A DNA stretch of 64,000 nt from Rhipidocladum racemiflorum (taxonomy: Eukaryota; Streptophyta; Magnoliopsida; Poales; Poaceae), in assembly GCA_036346355.1 (NCBI GenBank), contig CM070577.1, positions 78,514,509 through 78,578,508 of the forward strand. Direction: 5' to 3'. Below, piece after piece: positions 21,019 through 33,557 of the stretch. Every line of letters starts with the position of its first letter. The first letter of the stretch is position 1. Both the position numbers and the translations under genes were made by a program. A model generated the notes under the pieces. That model saw only the letters and a program-made list of their open reading frames with translations. It had not been told where the DNA came from and made no database searches.

Positions 21019-21518
21019 GAGCTGTGCTTTGGATCAAGCCATATCACCGTACCTCGGATCAACCCACAAAGGCATGATCCAAGTGCTCACCTCTAGCCAT
21101 CAACGCAGGGCGTTTCTGTAGTAAAAATTTGATCGGTGTAAAACAGTGACGGGTAAAATTACCTCTGCGTCTCAAATAATTGTGCAGTACATGTACACTG
21201 TCTCGAGATTGGTCATGCATGTGCGGGCACCTGATGAACACCTGGCACTCATCAATAACTCGATCTTGCCAGTCTACCTCTCCTATTCCCCAATCACCCC
21301 TACTGTACATGTCCATGCATGTCGAGTCGAGCTAGCTTGCTATTCATGTCACACACACACCCTGTACATCCTTAAACATGTACACCTACGCATCTCGTTT
21401 CGGGGGCCCCTACTCCTATCTATACAAAAAAACAAACGCGGAGAGGAGGGGAGTACTGCGTACATACGCGTCGATTCAATTGCATCTCACGCCCGAACCA
21501 AACTTTTCAAGACCAATT
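21019..21518. other. No recognisable gene
   Basis: Intergenic sequence between the small LTR element and the Copia element. Bases 21,514-21,518 (CAATT) would be the Copia target duplication, but the other Copia end is truncated so it cannot be confirmed. Confidence 0.5.
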
Positions 21519-21739
21519 TGTTAGACAACCTCGCTATCGAATAGTACGAGGTTGCCTAATAGATCTAAACTGGAGAACAGAGAGAGAGTGGGAGAGAGAC
21601 ACAATATGAGGAGGAACTGCTCTGCTATTCTTTATTGCTTTTTTCTGTGTGCAAAGGGGTAGCCCCTACCTCCTATATATAGCGGTTCTGCTAGAGATAA
21701 GGAAGAGTCCATAAGGGCCACGAGGCTGGTTTCCTAACA
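21519..21739 (-). repeat. 3' LTR of the 221-bp-LTR Copia element
   Basis: TG...CA ends (TGTTAG ... CTAACA), with a TATA-like CTATATATAG at about 21,677. It is followed by CTCCCCCTT, the complement of the polypurine tract. Confidence 0.88.
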
Positions 21740-22023
21740 CTCCCCCTTGGACTCTTCACCGCGAGATGCATATGCCTCATTAAAACTCCATAAAAACCCA
21801 GTGGGAAAAATAATTGGAGAAAGAGTACATAGCACACACTTGCTGTGTTGCACGGATTGCCTCATCAAAAACCTTATGTAAGAAAACTTCAATGAAAAAC
21901 TTAATTAAGGAAAAGAGTACAATCCACCCAAACTTCAATGTTAATCTTCAAGATTCATGTTGGGTACTCAAACTTCATGTTCGAGATTTATGTAGGAGTA
22001 TGTGAAAAATCTCCCCCTGAAAT

Positions 22024-24429
22024 CTAAACTTCTCTAAGCCTCATCATCCCGATTCCTCTAACACATCTTTCAAAGGAAGATGCCGGGAGTGACTTAGTGA
22101 ATAAATCTGCGAGATTTTCACACGACTTAGTATGCAGTATTTTTATCTCATTCATCTTATGCATTTCATGAGCATAAAAGAACTTGGGGTTGATATGCTT
22201 TGTGAGGTTACTCTTCACATATCCCATTTGCACTTGTGCAACACAAGCTGCATTATCTTCATAGATAATGGTGGGGGTTTGTTCCATGTTCAAACCACAT
22301 GACTTCTGGATGTGGTGAACCATTCTTCAAAGCCATGCACATTCCCGAGAGGTTTCATACAAGGCAATTATTTCTGAGTGGTTTGTCGATGTCGAGACAA
22401 GAGTCTGCTTAGACGACTTCCATGAAATTGCTGTTCCACCGCAAAGGAAAACATACCCGGTTTGTGACTTGCTAGTATGCGGGTCCGATAGGTACCCAGC
22501 ATCGGCATAGCCAACCAAATTCAATTCATTATTTCTTCTGTAGAACAAGCCGAGATCTTTGCTTCCTTGGAGGTAACAGAAGATGTCCTTCACCCCTTTC
22601 CAATGCCTTTTGGTGGGTTCTACACTGTGCCGTGCTAGCAAATTCACGGCGAACGCAATGTCCAGCCTAGTGCTATTCGCAAGGTACATGAGTGCTCCAA
22701 TTGCACTCAAGTATGGGAATTCCGCTCCCAGGACTTCCTCCCCCTCTTCTCTAGGCCTGTATGGGTCTAGGTCTGCTTGGAGTGACATTCCGACCATTAG
22801 GGTCTTTGCGGGGTATGCCTTCTCAAAACTAAATCTCTCCAACACTTTCTACGTGTAGGAAAATTGGTGTACCAAGATTCCGCCTTGGACATGTTCAAGC
22901 TGCAAGCCTAAACAGAACTTGGTTTTACCCAAATCTTTCATTTCAAATTCAGACTTCAAGTATGTGCATGCTTCTTCAATTTCTTCATCCGTCCCAGTGA
23001 TGTTCAAGTCATCTACATAGACGGAAATTATACAAAATCCATTTGTGGATCGTTGTATAAATACACATGGACAATCTTCGCTGTTAGTGTAGCCTTTCTT
23101 GTAAAGAAAGTCACTCAAGCGATTGTACCACATTCTTCCTGACTGCTTCAGCCCATACAGTGATTTCTCCAATTTCACACTGTATAGGTTTCTGTTTGCT
23201 CTGTCTTGGTTCGGGATAGGGATACCTTCCGGTACTTTCATGTATATATCTGAATCCAAGTTTCCATACAAATATGCTGTGACAACATCCATTGGCTTCA
23301 TTCTCAACTTCAAGTTGACTGCCATTGAGATCAAGTACCTAAAGGTAATTCTACCCATGACCGGAGAATATGTTTCTTCATAATCAACCCCAGGACGTTG
23401 AGTCAAACCTTGAGCGACAAGCCTTGTCTTGTACCTTACAACTTCATTGTTTTCATTCCTCTTCCGAACAAAAACCCATTTGTGACCCATAGGGTTTATA
23501 TGGGGAGGCGTGCGACACACAGGCCCAAACACCTCTCTTTTGTTCAGAGAGACTAACTCTGCAGTGATTGCCTTCTTCCATTCTTCCCAGTCGAGCCTTT
23601 TCTTGCACTCTGCGAGAGATGCGGGCTCGGGATCATGATTAATGATCGTGGCAATCTTCTTTGCAAAGTATGCATCGACATTGGTTGTTGCTCTATTCAT
23701 CGATTCTCCCGTTATTACAAAGTTTATGGCCATTTCATCATGGGGTGCTTCGTGCACTTCTACTTGCTCTTCATTGCTATTTCCCATTCTAGGATCAAGT
23801 TCCTTTAGTTTTTCTCCGCCAATGTGTGCGCACACATTATTTTCGGCGGCTTCTTCCAAAGGAAGGTTCAGATCTGGAATTGACTTTTCTACAGGCTTCT
23901 TTCCAGTGCCAGGTCTCAACTGGCTCCCCTTCTTTCTTTGGGACATTTTCGTGATTGGCTGTGGTAAGTCCTCTTGCCCAGTTTTCCCCAGACGTCTCTG
24001 GGTACTTTGGGTTTGAGAAGCCAGATTTCCTGTTCTTTTTCTTTGAGGCCTCTGAACAGGACGAGGGATACCTTCTGCATTCTTTTGTATTTCCACCCTC
24101 TCTGGTGCATTTCTTGCTGGTACATGCGACTTAACCACGCTCTTCAGATCACAAAAATTATCAGGCAGTTCATTTGCTAAATTCTGCAAATCAATTATTT
24201 TCTGGACTTCTTGATTTGCTTCATTAGTGCGAGGGTGATGCGCGGGGATCCCAGTGGAATGCCATATTATTTTCTGGCATTTTTCATCCAATGGTTGATT
24301 CTCTCCCCCTAATGACGGGAAACGGTCCTCGTCAAAGATACAATCAGCGAATCGGGCTGTATGCAAGTCTCCAGTCATGGGTTCCAAATACCTGATTATG
24401 GATGCACTCTCATAACCAACGTATATCCC
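22024..24429 (-). pseudogene. Copia pol, 3' part: integrase end, reverse transcriptase, RNase H
   Basis: The second half of the pol polyprotein. From 24,429 it continues the integrase C-terminal region (GIYVGYESASIIRYLEP), then a charged linker. Reverse transcriptase follows with NEVVRYKTRLVAQG, DVVTAYLYGNL, SLYGLKQSGRMWYNRL and the catalytic ISVYVDDLNITG, and then RNase H with LNLVGYADAGYLSDP, TIIYEDNAACV and ENLADLFTKSLP. The final stop follows RLREV at 22,024. The frame is almost intact: only two in-frame stops interrupt it, TAG at 22,849 after SYT and TGA at 22,327 after CAWL. Confidence 0.9.
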
Positions 24430-27400
24430 TGTAACGCCCCAAAATTTTGCTTTTCTTAAATTCATGTGTGATTTGGCACTTCGGTGAATTTTTGGAATTT
24501 TCTGGAATTTATTTGGATTTATTTGGAATTTATTTGAATTTATTCCATTTTGAAATAATTAAAGAATTAAACTTTGCAAATAAAATTTTGTTGGAAATAT
24601 TTTATTTGAGTCCAAAATGATCCAAAGTATTTTCTAGAATTTTTCTGGAATTTTTCTAAGTCTTTTGATATTTTTAATGAATTAAATGAATTCTCGGGAA
24701 TTATTTTAAATATTAAATCGCTGGAAAATAGAAGCAAGATGGGATTCTTGTTCCTCGGGTCGAGTCGGACTCGAAGTCTAACCCGAATCCGACCAGAGCC
24801 ACGCGACTCGACTCGGCCGCGTCGGGTCATAACTCGCCGGCTTGTTGGATCTAGATCCAACGGCCACCACCGGCCCGCGTCGGCGTGAAGGCCCGCCCGT
24901 CGGGGCCACGTGGGCGGCCATGATTGCATCGTCTACCCGAGTCACGCTCGGATTGCGCGCCGCCGGAACGCCGTGTCCGTTAGGGTTTCATGGAAAACCC
25001 GCACGCCGAGGCTCCATTTAAAGGGCCGACCCGCCGCCACCTTCTCCTTGTCCTGCGCGTTGTTTACCCTAGGCGCTGGTGCCTGAGTCGGCGCGAACCG
25101 TGCCAATTTCGCCGAAGTTGGAGCACCACCGCCACGGTTTTCGCGTGTGGCCGCCGTCGTCGAGGCTTCTTCGCCGCGTGGAGTGCAGATCCGGAGGGAA
25201 CGCGTCGAGGCAGCGCTTGGGGCACCCTTCGCCGTTCCATCGGAGTCGCCCGACACGCCGCGGTAGTAGTCATCTTCTTCGCTACGGTCGGAACTTCGCC
25301 GGCAGTGCCATTGCGGAGCCATAAAGCTTGTCGCCCGTCCGATCCCCATCCGGCGCTCGAGGTGAGGCCACGTATTCCTTTTGCGTAGAGACTTAGATGC
25401 ATTACGGTAGTCGGATCTAGATCTTGCGGTGTAGATTGGATCGAGTAGTACCGTTTAGGGCTATTAGTCACCGTTCGATTTAGATCCAAAGGGCGAGATG
25501 GAGCCACGTGGCGCTTAGCGGCGGTGCCGGGTTAGATGTGGGGCGTTAGATCTAGAATCAAGGGTTGAGACGCACCCGCGTGTCTCACGGCGGGTCTATC
25601 CACGTCATTTGTTAAACCGCTGACGGATGGATGCGATCCGAGCCGTCAATTTCGAATTTAGGGTTTAGATCTATCGCAGCGAGAACCAATCCGGACGTGA
25701 CACGTGGCGGGGCTTGTCACCGTGCGGCGTGCTGCGTGCCAGCGACTGTGGGTCGCATGTCGATGACTACGAGCCGCGTGGGTAGAGAGTCCACGGTAGA
25801 CCCGAGCCAAGCGTGGACCAAGTCCATGGACCGGATGACATCAGCCGACCAATCCAGTGCTGACACGTGTCCAGGCTGACGCAATAATTAATTTCCGAAA
25901 AAGAAAATGATTTATTAATTCGAAATAATGATTTCAGATTTGATTCAAACTTCAAACGCTTATAACTTTTGCGTTTCAACTCCGATTTGAGTGATTCAAA
26001 TTTCTAAATTTGTATAAAATTGAGACCTACCTAAATATGAATTTTATTTAATTTTTGGACTAAAGTTTTTCTCTGTAAAATTATTTAATTGATTATTTAA
26101 ACTTTAAATAATCATAACTTTTGCATTTTAACTCCAAATTTGACGATTCCAGTTTCTAAAAATTCATAAAATTATGTTCTCTCTGTTTATAGATTTTATT
26201 TGGATGTTTGGATACTTTTTGCCTATTGTTTATTTGTGTATTTGCTATTTGCACGCTTTGCAGTGAGCGTTGAAGTGCTTGGGAAGGATTCGAAGGAGAA
26301 GTGTTGACTCAGGATCCAACCCAAGACCAAGAACAAGTACTTTTTGAAGGCAAGTTGTGCTTTGACCATATTGATCCTATTTTGAAATCTATTTTGATTT
26401 AACCTATTGCATGCTAGTTCAATTAGAAAATACTCTATTTAAATATGGGGGTTAGATAAATACCAATTTCTTTGTATGACACCTTGATTATTTAAATATG
26501 TGCCATGACCCTTGTCACCCTAGTTGTGGATTACTAGTTGGACATTATTAAATTGCCAACATGGGTTTTAGACCGTTGTAGTATCTTTGCTTAGACACAC
26601 TTTCGTGCTCATGACATGATTTTGGATAATCAAATGTTAATATTGACTTAATGATATATTGAACCTGTTTTGGAAAGGTATCATGTGATGTTGATGGCAC
26701 GTGGTGCATGGTAATCAAGCGGGGTTTGATAAATAGTTTTTCGGCCAGGGCATGTGGCAAGAATAATCAGGTTGGCCAGTTGTGGCATTGGGAATGTTGG
26801 TTTGGTTATTCGGGTAGTCTTGCCCTGGTCACCCTAAGGACTTCACCTTGCAAGCCTTTGAAATGGGTCTAACGTGCAACCACATATACGTAATGGGACG
26901 GACCTAGTTGACTAAGTTGCTAATAACATACCTGTGGGACCTCGGGAGGTCAACTACACCCTTTGTGTAAGTTGTGCGGGGAGGCGTCTGAGGTGAGGCC
27001 AGTACCCATCTAACGGTTGATTGGCCTAAACTTCGCCTTAGCTAAGGGAAGGGTTAGTGTGCAATAGCAGGGAGGACCACTTGTATTGTTAGAAGTTTAG
27101 AAAGACTTTGTTACTGAGGAACTCGCCTTTGTGGTGTTTGTTTGTATCTTGTGGGTAAAGTGCATAACCTCTGCAGAGTGTAGAATCTATTCGAATAGCC
27201 GTGTCCGCGGTATTGGACATCGCTCGGGAATTACAGTCAAGGGTTAGATTTTCTCAAAAATAATTTGGATCTGAAAGGTTGGGTTGGATTAATAATGATG
27301 TTGATGGAAATGTGGATTAGGATGGGAAAGATGTTTATTAAACTCCTTGAAAAGTTATCTATGCTTTACTTACTTCTCTTGCTTTGAATCTATTTATGAT

Positions 27401-27882
27401 ACTTGTTAAATCTTTGTTTTCTGCAAATATACCTTGAGCTATTCCTTTGTACCAAGCCATGCATATAGTATATTAGCACACGTGCATGCATGACTTCTTT
27501 GAGTACCAAGTACTCACCCTTGCCACAATACAACACCAGTTGAAGAGGAGACAACACCAGCTTTGGAGGAGGAGCTCCACGAGGAACCGTCTACTTAGGG
27601 GAGCGAGCCGGTCGGTTACTGTGGTATACTTGGATGGCGCCACGAAGTTATCTTATTTTTCATTTGCTACTATTTCTCTCTTAATAAGTTTCGCCTGCAA
27701 ATCATACATTTGTAACTTGACCATAAGGTCGAGTAACGATTTGACTATTTAATTAAAGTACTTTATTAGTATCGAGTGGTATGATTGTGATATTTACCAA
27801 TGTTAAGACTATGGGCACTAAGCGCGTTCTGGACTAGTCTGAATACCTGAAGGTCCGGATTTGCAAATTCGGGGTCCCGATA
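24430..27882 (+). repeat. 5' LTR of the Tekay-type element (3,453 bp)
   Basis: Starts TGTAACGCCCC and ends GGGGTCCCGATA, where the final CA seen in the other LTR has become TA. The AT-rich outer part matches the partner closely, while the GC-rich 24,740-25,860 stretch differs mainly by small insertions and deletions. Confidence 0.92.
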
Positions 27883-27886
27883 GAGG

Positions 27887-27900
27887 TGGTATCGAGCCAG
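27887..27900 (+). other. Primer-binding site of the Tekay-type element
   Basis: TGGTATCGAGCCAG lies four bases after the 5' LTR. It is the initiator tRNA-Met site (TGGTATCAGAGCC) with one A missing. Confidence 0.8.
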
Positions 27901-28099
27901 GTTGACCGTTGGCTCAACCTAGCTAGAATGGTCGTAGAGAGGTTAAAACCTATTTTCTAAAGCTAAAAATTTGTCAAGACAAGAAATGACATCTCGACTC
28001 ATCCCTTCTCTCTTTCCTTGTCTCTTGCTGAATTTTTCCTTACCTTGTCACGATTTAAAAATTTCGAAGTTCTTACGTGAGCACTCTTGTGGCGAGATG

Positions 28100-28850
28100 G
28101 AGGGAGAGTTCAACTACGTTGATCTGGAGGTTGGTCACGCCACTTGAGAACTTTGGCGTATGCTACATACTCGGAGATTTTGAGAAGCCGCAATACCAAG
28201 TGGAAATGTCCAGGCAGCAGGATTGATCAAGGCTTGTGGCGTGAAGATTGTGTTGCTGCTAGGAAGAAGGGCCAGGCAATCGCCCGATACACCGCCTTTG
28301 CCGGGAGGTCTACGATGCAGATGGGTATCCAAGAAGTATCACGACGAGCAATGCGGCACATTACCCGTATCTACGCCAGAGAGTTGGAGAGCACGGTGTT
28401 CCGTTATCATCCGGCGCAGCAATAACCTTCTTGACCGGCGTTTGAGGATGAGGATGCCATGGTCACCTGATTAGTACGACTTGTTGTCGCTCAGGAGGAT
28501 GTACTCGATGATACAAGCAAAGAGCTCTGAAGACCACGCAAGGAGATCACGACAGAGAAGAACAGATGGCGGGAAGCTCAAGAGTATGTGTCACACCTTC
28601 CGCGAAGAATTGGCGAGTTGGAGATGGCTTTGTATGCGGACGGAGCGAAGACTCGAGCTACACGAACCAGACCGAGGAGGAGCCGGAGCTTGAGGAGGAC
28701 AACGCTTCTTCGACTACCACAGATAATCTGATTCTTTGGACATGGCAATCGTTTCGCGCCTATGCCGCAGCATCCGTATCCAGGCCGTGGAGGTTTTCTC
28801 GATGAGTGAGCGTAGGTTCTATAGTGAGACTCCTTCGCCGAGTCGCGTCG
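28100..28850 (+). pseudogene. Upstream extra ORF (ORF0-like) of the Tekay-type element
   Basis: Lies between the primer-binding site and gag. A start at 28,098 reads MEGEFNYVDLEVGH and then hits frameshifts. The clearest part is IQEVSRRAMRHITRIYAREL, continuing into ...FRYHPAQQ (about 28,327-28,422). Further broken pieces run to ~28,850. Extra ORFs ahead of gag are known from grass Del/Tekay elements of the RIRE3/RIRE8 kind; their function is not established. The match is from memory of the family, so the assignment is moderate. Confidence 0.5.
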
Positions 28851-29095
28851 TAGAATAAAGAGTCACCCTTTAGGCGATAGACTCCAGTGTTAGTTCGATT
28901 TGGATTTTCCTTGTTTGCTGAGTGTGCAGTATGTGTTGCAAGGCCCCTAGGCATTGTAAGCAACCATACCAAGTTACTATTGATTAAAATAATAAAGTTG
29001 GACCTTAAAGTTACACCTTTCGCCCCGCATAAGTTCCATATTACTTGTCTATTCTTGTTTCCCTCTCATCTCTAAAACCTAGAGTAAATCGACAG

Positions 29096-30200
29096 ATGGT
29101 GAACACCCGCGGAAACTTTGGAAGCAATGGAAGTGGTTCTTCGCCAATGAGAAAACCCCAATGATGGAGCACCAGCACCGCCACTTGGATATGCAGAATT
29201 TGGAGCTTTTCTCGATCGGACTCGATTGATGCATGCTATGATGCAACAAATGCAACACGTCCTTTGCTCAGGCCACTTTGCTAACCAAGTGAATCGGGGA
29301 CAACGCCGAGAATACAAGGCTGTCGAGTTCATGAGGACTCACCCACCCACTTTCTCTGGAATGCCAATCCATTGGAGGCCGATGATTGGTTAAGGTCAAT
29401 TGAGAGGAAGCTACACATAGCTCAATGCATAGGAAATGAGAAGGTACTTTACGCTTCTCATCGGTTGGAAGAACGACCATTGAATGGTGGGAGAACTTAT
29501 GTGCCACGCAAGTGAACCCTCAGGACATCACTTGGGAAGAGTTCACAGCTGCATTCCATCAGTATCACGTACCTGAAGGAATCATGGATCTTAAGAAGGA
29601 GGAGTTCAGAGCACTGAAGCAAGGTAATCAGCCGGTGGCCGACTACGAACAAGTTCACACAGCCTAGCACGCTACGCTTTGAGGATGTAGCGACAGGATA
29701 AAGCCAGACAGTCTCGCTTCATGAAGGGACTTAACTCAGGACTACAAGTAGGACTGATCACCCACACCTTTCCAGATTTTCAAGAGTTGGTGAATAAGGC
29801 GCTTATTCTTGAGGACAAGCGCAAGGAACTGGATGAGAACAGGAAGCGTAGGATGCAACAGCAGGGATCACGCCAGGGAACGCAACAGCATCTGAGAGTT
29901 GCACCAAATCAGTTTTTCAGATTCTAGCCGCAGAATGCTACAAGGACACCGTCACCAGTGCCAAGACCCGTCAATCAAAACTACCAGACCCCAGCCCCCG
30001 TTAGAAACGCCGCTCGAGCGATCGGCAAGGAAACAGTGAGGCAGCTGCTACAAGCGCAACGAGCGAGGACACTTTGCCATGATTGCCCAAAGAAGACAGC
30101 GAGAGTGACCCCGATTCGCTTCAATCTAGGATCCACCAGCTAGGGCGCCCGGCACAGGAGCCACATCGAGGCCGTGGTGAGAGGCCGAGTCAACCATGTC
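29096..30200 (+). pseudogene. Gypsy gag of the Tekay-type element, frameshifted
   Basis: Begins MVNTRGNFGSNGSG at 29,096. The capsid region includes ADDWLRSIERKLHIAQ (about 29,380), the Retrotrans_gag signature. The piece 29,721-29,927 gives MKGLNSGLQ...FPDFQELVNKALILEDKRKE, the capsid C-terminal part. A decayed zinc knuckle reads CYKRNERGHFAM at about 30,048. At least four frame changes and several stops separate these parts. Confidence 0.75.
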
Positions 30201-30269
30201 ACCGCAGATGCCGCTGCAGAATACTACGGATGTCGTCTTGGGTAAGTTACTTGTCAACTCGATTACACT

Positions 30270-31320
30270 GCAGCAGTTTTGTTTGACTCTGGAGCCTCGC
30301 ATTCGTTTGTTTATGCAAGGCTTTGCTGCTAGAAAGCGATTTGGGGATTGCAAGGCTTAAATGCATGCTTTTAGTTCAAACCCACGGTTAGAACTCCGAA
30401 CGAAAGTAGGATGTTCGGGGTGAGAATACTAATAGATGGAATAGAGTTCCTAGCGAACCTTATTATTTTGGAGACCCGGACCTTAGATGTTATTTTGGGA
30501 ATGGATTGGTTATCCAAGCACAAGGCCGTATTGGATTGTGGACGAAGGACTATCTCGATTGAGAGCAGTGTGGAAAGAAAGTGGAATTTCAAGCCATTGC
30601 GATTAGCGATGGACGGATGATGGTTAACGTACCAAGACAATCGGCATAGAGGATGTCTCGGTAGTGAATGAGTACCCGGATGTTTTTCCGAAGATCTACA
30701 GTATGCCGCCAGACGGGGACATAGAGTTTGTGATAGAGCTTGTACAGTACAGCGCCGATAGCAAAGAGACCTTATCGGATGTCCATAGAAGAATTGGTAG
30801 AGATGAAGAAAGCGGCTTGAGGAGTTAATGGAGAAAGGATTTATCGAGACCAAGTTAAATGCCAGTGGGGAGCACGAGTTTTGTTTGTCAAGAAGAAGGG
30901 CGGGAGTTTCGGGATGTGCATTGACTACCGTGCACTCAATGAAGTCACCGTGAAGAATAAGTACCCGTTACCCGGGATTGATGATTTGTTTGATCAGCTA
31001 AGAGGAGCCGGAGTTTTCTCCAAGATTGATCTAAGATCGGGATACCATCGATTGAAGATCCGATCGGAAGATATTCAAGGCGCATTCTCGTCAAGATATG
31101 GACATTCTGAGTTCTGATTATGTCCTTTGGGATTTGACGAATGCGCGACATATTTCATGAATATGATGAATAAGGTGTTCATGGAGTATTTAGACAAGTT
31201 CGTTGTCGTGTTCATAGATGATATCCTAATCTACTCCAAGGCGGAGGATGAACATGCCGAACACTTGAGGCGAGTTTGGAAAAGGCGAGGAACAACAACT
31301 CTTCGCCAAGTTCGGTAAGT
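30270..31320 (+). pseudogene. Gypsy protease and reverse transcriptase (first part), Tekay-type
   Basis: Protease starts with LFDSGASHSFV at ~30,275 (catalytic DSG), and 30,411-30,620 ends it with DVILGMDWLSKHKAVLDC. Reverse transcriptase follows: 30,881-31,117 has MCIDYRALNEVTVKNKYPLP and VFSKIDLRSGYH, and 31,127-31,318 has VVFIDDILIYS, the catalytic YxDD-type motif. Frame changes around 30,340, 30,620, 30,860 and 31,118 prevent a continuous protein. Confidence 0.85.
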
Positions 31321-32960
31321 GTGATTTTTGGAAGGACAAGGTGGAATTCCTTGGACATGTAATGACCATGAAGGAGTTGCCGTTGATCCAAGTAAAGTAG
31401 AAGGCGTGTGTTACAGGAGGCGGTAGAAGACCGTAACCGTGATCGGAAGTTTCCTTGGAATGGCGAGGATACTATCGCCGTTTCATTGAAGGCTTTTAGA
31501 CAATTGCGAAACCTCTTACGCAATTGCTGAAAAAGGAGAAGAAGTTTGCATGGGCCTTGAGAATGTGAGAAAGGATTTCAGGAGTGAAGAAGCGATTGAC
31601 ATCGGCCGGTATTAGTTCTCTGGGATGTTAATCAAAGCTTTGATATTTATTGTGACGCATCGCGCCAAGGACTTGGATGTGTCTTTGTCTGAGAATGGAA
31701 AGGTCGTAAACTTATGCATCAAGGCGATTGAGGCCGCATGAGGAGAATTATCAGGCACATGACCTAGAGTTAGGCTAGTAGTGCATGCCTTGAAGATATG
31801 GCGTCACTATCGATCGGGAATAGATGTGAAGTGTATACGGATCATAAGAGCCTTAAATACATATTCACCCAGTCGGATCTGAACATGAGGCAGAGGAGAT
31901 GGTTAGAGTTGATCAAGGACTACAATGTTGGAATCCATTACCATCCCGGAAAGGCCAACGTAGTTGCCGATGCCTTGAGTCGGAAAAGCCATACCGTGAA
32001 AATATTGATAGACACGAATCGGGATGAGCTATCTTAGAATTTCAGAGAATGAAGATTGAGGTGGTACCTAGCGGATTCTTGGCCGCATTAGAAGTAAAGC
32101 CTACCCTAGAGGACCAGATCCGAGAAGGGCGAAGGATGATGACAAGATCCGCGGGATTAAGTCCATCAAGGAGGAAGGTAAGGCGAGAGGACTTGAGGTT
32201 GGATGAGCAAGGCACGTTATGGATGAAGGATCGCATTTGTGTGCCGAACAAAAAGGAGCTGAAGCGATTGATTCTAGAAGAAGCCCATGACTCCAAGTAT
32301 TCAATTCTCCTGAGCGCCAAAATGTATCGATTTGAAGGAAAGATTACGGTGGCGGGCATGAAGCGTGAAGTTGCCGAGCATGTTGCATTGTGCGGCGTAT
32401 GCGGAGAAGTCAAGGCAATGCATCAGAGACCGGCAGGATTGCTACAGCCGCTGAAAATACCAGAGTGGAAGTGGGAGGAAATTGGAATGGATTTCATTAC
32501 CGGTTTGCCTAAGACTCAAGGAGGTTATGACTCCATATGGGTTATAGTGGATCGCTTGACCAAAGTAGCCCATTTTATCCGTGAAGACCACTTACTCGGG
32601 AGATAAATTAGCGTAATTGTACATGATCAGGATCGTCTGTTTGCAGTGGAGTGCCAAAGAGGATTGTATCAGGCAGGTACCCAATTTACCTCAAGGTTAC
32701 GGAATAAGTTGCATGAGGCCATGGGAACCCGTTTGAACTTGAGTCTGACCTATCATCCTGACGGATGGAATGACCAGAAAGAGTCAATCGATTACGGAGG
32801 ATATGTTAAGCGTGTGCATTGGCTTATGCTACCTCTTGGGATAAGAGTTTGCCGTATGCCAAGTTCGATTACAATAATAGTTACCAGGCTAGTTCTGAGA
32901 TGTCACCTTTTGAGGCCTTTGTATGGTCGACCTGTCGGACGCCATTGAATTGGAATGAGA
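31321..32960 (+). pseudogene. Gypsy RNase H and integrase, Tekay-type
   Basis: RNase H is recognisable at 31,798-32,037: CEVYTDHKSLKYIFTQSDLN and VVADALSRKSH. Integrase follows at 32,049-32,606 with the zinc-binding region (ILEEAHDSKYS ... CGVCGEVKAMHQ) and the core start (IGMDFITGLPKTQGGYDSIW, first catalytic Asp). A second Asp block (GTQFTSRL) is readable near 32,675. The sequence 31,321-31,797 holds the broken end of reverse transcriptase. Several frameshifts are present. Confidence 0.82.
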
Positions 32961-33239
32961 CCGTGGCGCCGTGTCTTGGGCTGATATTCTTCAAGAGGTG
33001 AAGAGCAGATTGCCATGATTAGGGAAAGGTTGAAGATCGCCCAATCACGACGAGAAGAGTTATCTTGACAACGTCGCGGGACTTGAGTTTTGAACGAGAA
33101 GACTTTGTATACCTCGAGTTACGCCTCTCGGGGAGTTAAGAGGTTCCATGCCAAAGGGAAACTCGCACCCTGTTATGTTGGACCATTTAAGATTTTGAGC
33201 GCAGGGCGAAGTTGCTTACCAGCTAGAGCTACCGCTTGA

Positions 33240-33523
33240 TGCGTTAGCGAGGAGTACATGGCGTGTTCCATGTGTCCCGAGTTGAAGAAGTGTCTCGAGT
33301 TCACGAGGAACAGACACCGCTAGAATCAATTGAGTTGCAAGAAGATTTGACTTACAAGGAGCATCCCGTAAAGATTTTGGACACCATGGATCGAGAGACG
33401 AGGAACAAGTCAACCCGTTTCTGCAGAGTTCAATGGAGCAACCACGCGGAGAGTGAAGCAACTTGGGAGCGTGAAGAGGATTTGAAGAAAGAATTTCCAA
33501 GCCTATTCTGTAGAAAGCCCTGA
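33240..33523 (+). pseudogene. Integrase C-terminal chromodomain, Tekay-type
   Basis: The segment VFHVSRVEEVSRVHEE leads into YKEHPVKILDTMDRETRNKS and ...RVQWSNHAESEATWEREEDL, a chromodomain (aromatic residues plus ATWE). It ends FPSLFCRKP with a stop at 33,521, just before the polypurine tract. In chromoviruses this domain targets integration to marked chromatin. The window shows no histone-tail specificity directly. Confidence 0.85.
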
Positions 33524-33544
33524 ATCTCGGGGACGAGATTCTAT

Positions 33545-33557
33545 TAAGGGGGGGGTT
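33545..33557 (+). other. Polypurine tract of the Tekay-type element
   Basis: TAAGGGGGGGGTTT immediately precedes the 3' LTR; a run of eight or more G is the typical plus-strand primer in this lineage. Confidence 0.8.
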
